A stretch of 64,000 nt of DNA. Source: Rhipicephalus microplus (lineage: Eukaryota > Arthropoda > Arachnida > Ixodida > Ixodidae). How positions within the stretch are numbered: the stretch's first letter is position 1; every line of letters begins with the position of its first letter. The notes beneath the pieces were generated by a model that saw nothing but the letters and a program-made list of their open reading frames with translations, did not search any database and had not been told where the DNA came from. The stretch spans positions 25,538,501 to 25,602,500 of the forward strand of contig NC_134704.1 of the NCBI RefSeq assembly GCF_043290135.1, written 5' to 3'. Position numbers and translations under genes: made by a program. Below are positions 26,401 through 38,506 of the stretch, in pieces.

Positions 26401-29400
26401 GTAGCTTGCTTGGAAGGTCCGCGAAACTCTCACGTAGAAAAACTTAGAAAGAATGCATGGCCGCCTGAATCGGTGCACGCGGCAGTGTTCGAAAAATCGT
26501 TTTGTTGTGCCGGCGGGTTTGCGTGATCTCACGAATTTCGATATTTCGCGATTCGTTCCACGCAAACAAACAGCCGTTTTCACGCTTCCGCACGCACGTG
26601 GAAGGCTTGCTGAGCCGAGTGCGAAGTGAGCGAGAACAAGTCGTAAACTCGAAACGAATCGCAAATGATCAGAGTCAGTGGGATAGCCCACGCGCGTGCG
26701 CTAGTCGCAGATTATTCGATACAGTCGGTGGCCGACGATGTTGGCAAATGGTCTGGTCACTCCAGGCTGGCAACTCCAACGACAGTACCAGCGATCGAAA
26801 ACAGGGTAGATGGCCGACCAGTCTTCGAAAGATCGGTGGCAGTGCGAAAACATGGTCCTGGTCTGGCGATGCGGGGTGCTCAGCGTAGCGGGGGGGACAA
26901 AGGACAGAGGGGTGCGTAACAAAAAGCGGTCGGGGAGAGCGGCAACTAGAGGGGCACGAAGGCAGGGTCGGCGTTTAACAATAAGAATGTATGAGAACCT
27001 CTCCGATGCCTGATCGGTGGTTGAAATTGGTTTTCCGGGAAGTCAGCAGACCGCCGACTCCGTTCGCTGCAACTGATCAGCGGCGCTCTGAGACGTTCCT
27101 TGTAAGTTCGATTTTATGCTATTGAACCCATGTATATTTTCACTGTCACGCGGATATTGTTCATTTTAAACGAAAATTCGTTTTAAGTGGGGCCCTTATA
27201 TGTGGGCTCGACTGTAGTGTTATGCAGTAGTTGATGGTCTTCAGGCAAAACTCAAGTAGATATCCTTGTACCACGTATGTGGTTTCTACCATGATGTTGG
27301 TTGAAGTATGATGTCTTCGAGAAACATAATCCTTCTTTATCTCAGAGGTTGTGCTGAAAAGCTGCTGATTGTTTCACTCCCTTGTAGTGCATAGCTTCCA
27401 GAGAGCATTAACAGCGATCTTTTCTTTCTTTGGCATCAGAAACAAGCTTTTCATGATGCTTCTCCACATATTTTAAGCAAAAGTTTGCACACGGGCTCCT
27501 CTATAATTTTACATATGAATATTTGAAGCTAGGCCTTCGAGCACTTCATGATGTGGGGTCTCGATATGGCGAGCGCCGCCACCACCACGATCTTGAAGTG
27601 AACGGACACAGCAGACGCGGTCGGAACAAACCAAACAATACACACATATTTATTTAACTACTTTTGAACGACGACATGATCAGCTGAATTATCAATCAAT
27701 CGTTATCAACCTGCTAAGACGTCCTTACACAATATTACCATGCACTCCAAAACATGGCAAACAAAATAACACGCCCAAGGCGGCGTCGCCAACGCTTGAT
27801 TTACCAGGAGGACCCCCGACGCGCAACCCGCGGTGCTACGCATCGGGGACCCACTCTAGAGACGACTGTTCACGGCCACCGCCATGCGTAGAAGAGCCCG
27901 GCTTATTTCTCACTCGCCGCGAGCAAGGCTTGTGGCCACCGGTGCTATACCATGATGAGGATGATAGTGCTGATCAATGCTGCGTACACAACGCCACCTA
28001 TCGCTCAATAGCCGTGACCCTGAAATACGGCTTCTGCACGACACACGTGCGCCATGCGGCGCAAACAACTTTACAGGGGAGTGTCAGTACTTCCACAATG
28101 GTCAGAAGTTCTTTGTACGCATTTGACTTGTCCCTGAAATTGCTTCTCACTTTCTGCGCAGATGTGCCCATTCCTTGCCAGGCCATGTTTGGCACGGCCC
28201 TGCTGACCGCGTTGAGGCAGCAGCACAAGGCTCACCTGCACGCCCACTGGATGAGCCTGGTTATGTGTGCGCTGCCCTTTGCGGGCAAGTCTCTCACCCA
28301 GCTAGTGCTCTCCGTGGCCAGCCAGGTGTGCTCCAACCTGGAAGTGGCCGTGGCTGCACCGAGCACATCCAACAGGTTGGTCAACAGTTGCATTATGCAC
28401 TCTGAAATTGTTGTGAAGCTGCCCATAAGGGGGCCCCACCTGTAGCCAGCTGTTGCTTCTACTAATATTTGTTCATCGTTTTGTGCGGTAACTTGAAGTG
28501 CCACTTGTAAAACTTGCATTTGCTGTAATACTGTTGAGCGCATTATCTGTGTGGAGTCTTGCTTTGATGTTTACTACTCTCTTCGTGGTAGCCCAAGTTG
28601 ATTTAGACTCTGCAGACTGCTTTTAGAAGTGTTGACGAATTCTCGAACATCGAGTGCCACTGGAGCAGCAACGAGCCGTCCTGTCTCTTGTCGAAACTTT
28701 GGCTCCAGCAACACCAGGTGTTCAAGAATTATTCATCTCTTTGAGTTTCCATTTGCGATTGAACTTCTGCTTTATTTGGATTTCTAGAAGTGTGTCACAT
28801 TATGGTTTATGTGGAACTTAACTTTGTTGACCTGGGTTACAAACAAGTGCTGTTCGCAAGTGATTCATTCAGGGGTACAATCATGCATTAACTTCATCTT
28901 CGAAATTATTTTTCACACAATGGCTAATTCTTGTCGTGTTTCAAACTTTTTGTATAACAAATTTCTATAACAGATTCAAGGTTTGTAATAAGAGACAAAT
29001 TCTTAATGAAAGTTTTTCACTCAATAAACTTTATGTACCAATAAACTCAATAAACTTCTCTCAATAAACTTTATGTACCGGCAAAGAAATCTCCTGTGGG
29101 TTGCTGACGGTCGGGGCCTTTTGTCCAGGGCTCCACTGGCTCTTGCCATATGCTCTGCTCTTTGGACGAGTATGATTCGTTAATCGAGGGCTGAGCTGGA
29201 CTGCAGCACCTCCCATTGCCCAATCGCGGTGTTCATGTTCTGGTGTTCCGAGGTCGTGAAGTGTGCACTCCCACGTAATGTGGTACAGTCGAACCCCTTT
29301 ATAAGAGACACCAGTGTGCCTGCAATAAAATATGGGTTGATGGGAAAATTCAGTCGAGATATCCTGCTTATAAGAGACATCTCATATAAAAGACAAGAAT

Positions 29401-31973
29401 TGCTTCCCGGAGCATGCCTCTTATAAAGGGGTTCAACTGTACAAGGTTGGTGTGGCACCGCACTATGGGCATTCATTTTTGTAAGATGTGGGATGCATGC
29501 GATGTAGTATGTGTAGGTTTAATCAGTTCCGGTTTGGAGTCTACGCCAGGCAGTGGCCTCCTCTGTCATCAGCTTTTGGTAAAGTAGTGGACACCATAGG
29601 CATTGCCTCTGTGATAATTCAATATTGCGGCGGCATACTGGAGATCAACTGGCTCTAGGTCCTCTGTAGTCAATATAAGGGGCGCTCGGTTGTGTACGAA
29701 GCCTCGAGCTGCCCAGTCGGTGTGCAGGTTACCCGTGATGTCCGAGTGTCCTGGTACCCATATGACCACTTGTTGCCAAGCGTGAGCATTTCTGCGTTTA
29801 TACGAGCTGTAAGGGCTGGTTTAGAGATAGAATTTCGTTAAAGCAGCGATGTCAAAATCTGGGCTAGTTCGTAAGTTACTAAAAAAGGGAAGCGACCAGT
29901 CAACACACAGCAATAGAAGATGACCGGACAAAGTTCTTTCTAAAGTTCCATGAACGTTTTATGCAGTCCCTTGGAGCAGGAGGGCATGTCTACCTACCCG
30001 CCTGACTACCTAACTTTATTGGTCGAAGGACTGACGCTGCTGTGCCATTATTGCCTACTGGACAGTGCTGCACCCGCGGCAGTGACTCCCGTTACTCAAC
30101 AGCCACCTCCCACTCCACAGGCACTTGCTACCAGTGCCAACGTGTCGCAGATAATCTACAACCTCATCCACGTGTTCTCCAACACTGACCCACACAAGGT
30201 AATGCATGCCTTCTACTCACCGTTTCGTCGTGGTTACTTGTCATTGTCTTCGTTGCTCTCGATGCAATGGGCCTTTTCTGGGTACGCAGTTTGTGCATGC
30301 GCGCCGATGTTGACGAGACACGACGTGTCCGTGGTCTTTGGTGGCCAAAACGCTACAACAGGTGCGGACGAGGTGATGTCTGGTGTCACACACTTGCAAA
30401 TGTTGCCCCCAAAGAAAGGCGCTAATGTAGGGCTTTGAGGTGGACTTCCCGCGCCTGGTGAGCAATTTCAGAGGCCGAGGGCCACCAGTTTTGATTTCAG
30501 TAATCACCATTACATGTGCTGTTCAGACCCAGAAACGGACCATTCATTAAAGCTGCTGTACTTAAAAGGGGCTAAAGTGTTCTTAGTGGAAAGTGTTGCA
30601 TTCCTAAATAATTTTTCTTTTACTGATCGCTGATCAGGCAAGAAATACAGCAGAACGACGATTATACGTCCTCCGGTTTTTTGGTGAGCTCCATTTTGCA
30701 ATAAATCTGTTTGCTTCTGGTGAAACCCCTGTAAAATAATGTTTTCAAAGCCTCGCTTATATGACTCACAATGCAGGGCCAGCTCAAAATCGCAATGTCC
30801 ATAGGTTAGTAAACAACATGGGACTCACTCAGTCCCCCTTTTCAAATATATTGTGCCCATCGGGTTCACTCTGCCTCAGACTTCTATAGTGCAATTTCAT
30901 TTTTGTTTATATTTGTTCTGAGCTAACAAAAATGTACTTGCCATGTGACTTGTAAAAAGTGGCAAATAGAGACATCGAAGGACTCATCAATAGGGAAGTG
31001 CCTTCAGAAAAGAGCTCATATGCAGCAATATAGTACTGAGAATGAAGGCAAATGAAGACATGTTAATTATGCAGGTAGTTAATTTCATCCATAGCCCAAA
31101 GTGCCTTGCTTAGGCTTGTGGGAATATTCAAATGAATATTGCACTGCCCACATTTGCTTCAATTCAAATTTAAATTATTGAAAATTTTAAAGTTTTTGAA
31201 ATGAACAAATATATGCGTATTTGTTCGCACGTAACCCACTTGTAGAGGTAGCTTCACTCAGTGGAGGGGGTAAGCCTTGAAAGCACTTTCCAAATGTATA
31301 GTTCACACGTGTAATGAGGTTCTTCAACTGTTTTGATAATATGAACTTCGTTGCGTCAGTGACGACAACATCCGTAATAAAATGGTGAGACTGTTTTCTA
31401 ATTTTCCGCAACATACAAAAAAAAGATAGATGCGCAGCAAGGACATTTTGGGGACAATGCGTTATAACAGAGAAGAAAAACTCCTGAAGCAACGCACAAT
31501 CTGAGTCTCAGCTTGAGAATGTCTCACGGGCAAGTGCTTGAAATGTTTACGGGGCACGTCTGCGTTGCCGTGATGTAACACAGGAATGCTGGCACCGCAG
31601 AAGTTCGGTGAAGAGCAGGGCAACGCTGAAGTGGATGCGCCGACAGAGCAGGCAGGTGCTGAAGACTGAGGTCGACGAAGTCACGCAGCCTTCTCCTCGG
31701 ACGCATTGGCCAGGTACCGTCAATGCTTGAGGCCAAGCAAAGCAAGCTGCTTCGACCCTTGACCTTTGCGAGGCACTCGGGACAAAACCACGACCACGGT
31801 GCTGGCGAGAACCGCCTTCCTCGCTGGCACCCAACGCATTTACATAAGCTTAGTCTTGCTCTTTCTTATCCAATGGTTTCTTATCCACAGCTAGCAAAAA
31901 AAGTCATTTGTACAAATCTGTACAAAGTGCCTTAAAGAGTTAATGAATATTCTGTAGGCCAGTCACCTCCCTC

Positions 31974-32049
<76 letters not shown>

Positions 32050-35000
32050 AGGAGCTTTCGCATACTTGCATTGCTGGTGCAAACTTTTGCTGTGTAATGA
32101 AGTCAACAGGACTTGACTATCCACAATAAAGCTTTTTCTTCATTGGTGCAGCATTGAGGTGAAAAACAATCGTTTTGGACTACCCACATTTTCATTTCTT
32201 GTCCCTACGGACTTTTAGGACATGCATGCCCGCGAGAGCGGAAGCAGCTTGGACCCCATCCTTTCAACACGTCGCACCCTGCTTAGCAACCTTCCTCGCC
32301 TGCTGGCTGCCCTTGTGTCTGTCTGGGAGGCTGTTTCCCGAGAAGAGAAGGGCCCCTTTCAGCTGAGCCCCAAGCTTGCACAGCTGTGGGTCATGGGTGC
32401 CCCCAAGGTGAGTACAGTACGCACATTCTCTGAAGCCTCCACAGACTGTTATAGCTACTATATTAAACGTTTGCAATGTAGCAGTTTTTCTTGTTACTGT
32501 TTTATGCCTCCTTTGAAATGTATGGATCTTGTCCCCTCAGTTTAGCTACGTATTTAGATTTGTTCCAAAATTTTGATATAATAATATTTTTACGAAAAAA
32601 GATGGCGAGTTTAGCATATTTAGACAAATCTTGTATATTAAAGCAAATTAGAAAATTCCTACATGTGCAAAAGTCATAAGGTAAATTTCATCGGTCTCAA
32701 AAGCTGGTTCTGTCTTGATAGCCGCAGGAGAGCTTTCTTCCTTCATTGCTTTCTGACAGGTTGTGAAGCAGCATATCTTGAGTTTTTTGAGCCCCATCTC
32801 AATGACCTATGGCTCCAACTTCATGGCAGCTGTTGCTGTTGTGTGGTACGAGCGAAGAAAGAAGAACACATCTGTTCAACGCAAGGTATTACGTTCACAA
32901 GCTCTTTTCATTTTTAGACACTGTCTATTTCATAGCAGTCACAGTAGCATCAGCCTCTGCAAGATAACTGGGTTTGAAAATTTCACGTCACCTAAGTTTG
33001 CTTGGATCGCTTACAAGCCACTCCCTGATGCTGCAAAGCCGTTGTTTCCCCACTGATGAGATCATCCTTGCGCACAAAGTATGTGGGACTTTGTCCCACA
33101 TGTGACGAGGGATCAGGACTTCGTGATTGAGGGGCGTTCTCTCGTCTCGAAGTCTGAGGGGAAGCGGCGTCAGCTGAGCCATCACAGGCCACGTAATTAA
33201 AAGCCGGAGGCCTTGGTGCTTTGTTAGTTTATAGGTGATCTGCTGTGGATAAATTTGATGTGACAAGAGAAAGTTAAGAAAACCGAGAAAACTTGCAGGA
33301 GAGGATTCTGAAGTGTACATATATTGAAGAGCCATATGTGTCCTCAATTAAATCAAATCTAGCAGTTTAGTTATACTACAGCTACGTTTTGCATTGACAC
33401 ACACTAAGCAGAGCAATCATTGTCTTGTGTATTCCCTGAAACATGTTCTTATGTTGTATATGCTGAAATGCCTCACCTACATCCAAGTTATGCCTAAAGG
33501 TCTTGCCGTGTATAAACTGTGCCTTGAAAACGTAGAAAATTGGTGTTTGCCAACAGGTTGTTTAGGAAACATTAGTGGTATGTACTTGTGACAATCACGT
33601 TGGGTGGTGTTACATTGGTGAACAACGTGTGACACTAAGATACGGTGTAGTGTTTTAGTTCTTTACCCAGTCATCAACAGGGGAGGACTGGTATCACCCA
33701 GAACTTGGTTAATAAGTGCCAGACTTGTTTCTACTGTGCATATTTTAAGTAGCAATTTCTATATGTGCTTCTGTTGTGGCAGGTGATCCCCCAGTGGAGT
33801 CCTGACCAGCTGCTGTTGGTGGAACTGGTGTCAGCCATCAAGGTTCTTCCCATGGACAGTGTGGTCCAAGTTGTACGGCAAGTCATCCGCCAGCCACCTC
33901 CCACCAACCACGACCGCAAGGTATGCATTGTAGCATTGTTTTTCAACTCATAAACTAAACCCTTGCACAGCTTCTTGGCATCCCAGAGACTTCTCGTCCC
34001 CACTTGGGCTGGATGTGCCTTCATACCACCTTTCCAAATCCACGGTTTTGTAACAGTGCTAAGGCTTTGTCAGGCAAACAGTGGCAGCAGTTGGAAACGC
34101 TTCAAAATGTGGCAACTGATAAAATGGAATTGGAAGAAGCGCAAATCACGCTTTCTGAAAATGACGAAAGTAGAAATTGAAGAATTATTTAGAAAGAAGG
34201 AGCGTATAAGTGATGAATTCATGTTTGGACTACTGACTCAAGCTACAAGCCATCGTAACACACCTCAAAGAGTTTCAAGGGCTGTGCAAGTGGTCACAAG
34301 GTAGACCCAACAGCAGGCACGATCCGTATATAACCATTGAATGCAGTTGTCTTTATCATATCGCAACTGAACCTCGGGGCAGGATTTGTTGCACTGCAAT
34401 GAACTAAAGGTCATCTTATTAGTGCTAATAATGCCAGCTGTGCTTCCCCAATGATGACATCATCCTTGCGCACAAAGTATGTGGTGCTTTGCCCCACATG
34501 TGAAGAGGTCTCAGGACTTCGCTATTTGGGAGGCGTTCTCCTACTGCGGAGTCTGAGGGGAGGCAGTGTCAGGTGCTCTATAAGCCTGCATCACACTACA
34601 CAAGGTTCATTTTACAGGATCTAGGTACTTCATTTCTAAATTCATGGGTGATCTGCTGTTTCCTCCGGGGCCCATCATATTTAGCAAATGTACTTTTTTT
34701 TTATTCAGTGCTACTTCAGCTGGTCACATTAAGTATTTGTAGTATCGTTCTCTGCTAAAAGTAATCATAATGTTCTAGTGTTTAAGCTTGTAAGTGTTTG
34801 TTCAAAATGAAATGTAGCATTATGGGGCTGTTCTGAAAATTGTCTCCTGACCAGTATAGGCCTGCTTTGCCTTATTATTAGAAAACTATTTAAACAGTAT
34901 TTGACTCATACTGGTGTTTGATTTGGTAAAACCTCATTGCTGTTTCTTGGGCCCCTGACCAGTATAGGCCTGCTTTGCCTTATTATTAGAAAACTATTCA

Positions 35001-38000
35001 AACAGTATTTGACTCATACTGGTGTTTGATTTGGTAAAACCTCATTGCTGTTTCTTGGGCCCTAGTCAGCACAACCAGCACAAACAAGTTGTGTACAAAA
35101 ATGTGTACAAAGCTCCGCAAAGGGTTAGACTGGCTGCCATGCTGCCTTATATGTATGTAATGTGCTACTAGATTGATTAGAACGAACAAGAAAGCCTAGC
35201 AAAGTATAGTATTTCCTTCTCTTTCTTAACCCTTTGCGGTCCAAACTTTTTACCCACTTTCCGGCTCTACTGGTCCGAAACCATTTTGCCAGTTTTTGGC
35301 ATAGCGAATAAAAACACACACTATGGAAGAAAACTTCAGGGGATATTTATTTTTCTCCTGCATTCTGCAAGCAACTCCTTTAGCGTTATTTGGGCAGTGT
35401 ATGATACCACTTATACATTCTCCTGGGTTGGGAGCTAGAGTTGTTACGCAAGTTTTGCAGAAAAACAGAGGTGTTGTCTTCACTGCTGTTGTCATCGCCA
35501 CTCACCCCTGTCGAATTGCTGTCTGGTAGAGGCATGTAGATCTCTTCCTCAGTAAAGTCATCCTCGCTTTCGCTGAAAGCACCACCATAAAACGCACGTG
35601 GTGAAAACGTTGCCATGCTTCTCAGCGAACCGCGCACAGAGTGGGTACGCTCTAGGCTTCGTGCGGAACATAGTGCTACATGCTAGTGTAAAAAAAATGT
35701 CGACCTCAACAAATTAAGCTCACTCATTCCTCAAGAGATGGCGCTTCATGTATTTTAAAGATGCGCATGACTTCAAATAGAAAAGCCACAAAATTTATAC
35801 CATGAACACAATTGTCTGGTGGTGCCCAACAGCGGACCGCTACAGCCGTGTTGCCTTGTCGGGCGCTGTTCAACAACGAACCGCAAAGGGTTAAATTTCT
35901 CAGTGCGAAAATTTCAGACAACAAACACAAGAGACGAGGACAAGCGCAAGACGTTTCTTGTGTTTGTTGTCTGAAATTTTCGCGTTGAGTTTAATAATGG
36001 ATTGCTAACTAGCCCAATCCCACACTTTCCTTCTTTTTCTTTGTTTTTAATAATTATGTTGTGTATAAAAAAAAAGAATGAGCCCTTAAAATTTCCAATC
36101 TTTTATTGATAATTTGGTACTGTTAAATAAGGTGTGTTTTTAATTATCTGTGTTTATGAAGTTCATTGCAAGCGTCGGGATTTGATCTTGACCTGAGCAC
36201 GCTTGGAAGTCTGAAAACACAGTGGCCAAGTGGATGTTGACATGTCAACTCTTTCAGAAGCGGGTTCCCCTGGAAGTGAGCATGCTGCAGTTCTTCCTGG
36301 CTTACGTGCAACACACGCCAGGCACCCAGCTGCAGGAGTCTTGGAGCTCCCTGCTGGGTCTGTGGAAGGACGGCCTTCAGCTCACAGCCATGCCCCTGGT
36401 GCAGTTCCACCTGCTTGGGTGAGCACAACAATGTATTGCTGTATAACGGGCAATATATATCAAGAGGCCAGACAATCAAGTGCTTCGAGGGGGTGCGATA
36501 GACGGACAAGCGTCCTGTTTGACTTTGTTTTTCAGGCTACTCCACGAGTTTGTTCAACGGGCACCCCTGCTTGAGGACAAAAAGGACCAGAAGGATTTGC
36601 AGGCGAGTCTGCTCTTTTTAGAGCGAAAGCTGTTATGAGACCACAACACAGGTCTTGTGTGGCGCTGTAGTTGTCTGCCGCTGCCGGTGTCCGTAATCAC
36701 TACCGCACGAAATAAAAAAAAAAAAACTTACTAAAAACACCCAGGACATGATGGGATTCAAACCCAGGTGCCCTGCGTGCCAGCGGAGTATTCTACCACT
36801 GAGCCACGCCGGTGCTTGGAACTCCTTTGCAAACTGGCTTTCGACAGGCTTCATGTCGGGAAAGGAATTGCGTTAATATGAGCAATAAAGCGTTTTAGAA
36901 CAGCAATGGAACAACCAGGTGGAATATAATATGAATTGCACAACGAGTGGGTCTTCGAATGCTCCAACCTTTTACAAAAGCTTGATCTTGATCACACTGG
37001 CACATACTCACTCCAGGGGGCTGTAGGGATTACAAAAACTTCTGACATAATTCTTCATCTTCGTCAGCCGCAGCATAGAAAAATTGCACAAATTTCCTTG
37101 CAAGTGTGCAGCGGGTCCCACACTTCTCTGAAAAATGACGAAGGATGGCATAGTGGATGCCCGCCTATTGCACAATGATTAGTGGCTTAGTGGGTACCCT
37201 GCAAGTGCGCTTGCAGCAGCTGCCCAAAGAGTGCTAAAAAAAGGCTCTGAAAGGCTGATTTTTCAGCCTTCGCTGTGACAGTGGTTCGCGTTCTGCACAG
37301 GCCTGGCGTTTGTTTAGACTTGCTTTTATGCAAGTAGTCCTGTATAAAAGACGAGCAGAACGAAATGAACTCAAGCTCAAGGTATTACACAGTAACGAAA
37401 GTTCTTCAGTCATGACAGTTTCAAAACTGCGTTCCAAAACTCGGACATGTCCATAGTTGATTCTGCGGGGACCTGCCGATCGTCGCGCCATCTGGGAACA
37501 GCTGTACAAAACACCAAGTTGCCGCGATGTCGCCCGTGCATGTGTTTTTTGCAAGGCGCTCAATGCCGTATGCAGCGCTTGTGTCATCATAAGTGCTTAT
37601 TAGTTTGTTTTTTTGGTCAGCAGATAAGGCTACAAACAGCAATACCTGCGTGGTTTCGGCATATGGAGAGTCCATATTTTGGTATACCGCGGTGGTGCAG
37701 CAGTTACGATGCTCGGCTGCTGGCCCGAATGTCGAGAGTTCAATCTCGGCCGCAGCGGTCGCATTTCGATGGAGGCAAAGTGGTAGAGGCCCGTGCACTG
37801 TGTGATGTCAGTGCATGTTAAAAGCTGAAAATTTCTGTAGCCCTCCACAACAACGTCCCTCATATAATCATTCACGGTTTTGGGACATGAAACCCAGATA
37901 TTATTAAATAATCTTGGTTTCGATACACGGGGGCGATGGAAAGTTGTGAATTCCGTATGATTTAGGAACTCTGATAGTAAAGTTGCACCTTAATTGAGCT

Positions 38001-38444
38001 AAGCTAGCTTTAGCCACCATAATTTTCTAAAGCCTTGTTCTAGCCTGTGCATTAAGGGGTCATTTAGTTACACTAAATATATTTCACGAGCAGTTTAATG
38101 AGAATAGCTCTGCTTGGATCAACTTTTCGAACGTAATGCTGAGGTGGTGCATTTAGGAGTTCACTTGCTCAGCGCTGTTTTCACGTACAGGACATAACTC
38201 AGAAAGTGATAGAGGCATGCAGCACTGTGGCAAGTGCCAGCTTGGAGCAGACAACGTGGCTTCGTAGGAATCTTGCCGTTCGGCCAGGTCCCCAACCTGA
38301 CATCATGGGCAGTGATGCTGACGCTGAAGGTTTGTGCCTTACTGTACATTGCATTTACAAGGCATTGGGAGTAACTAGGAGTGTAAGATTTGTGTAACTT
38401 TTTTAATGTGATGTTGTCTCTGTCTACGCTGTCCACTGCCATCA

Positions 38445-38506
<62 letters not shown>

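Noticed and set aside
26098..27013. Several plus-strand ORFs of 65-140 codons in the GC-rich block
   Set aside because: No known motif, and they lie inside the decayed Tigger-like element whose coding strand is minus.
36753..36811. Antisense tRNA gene
   Set aside because: Part of a dispersed repeat found again at 24382-25041; the acceptor stem does not close.
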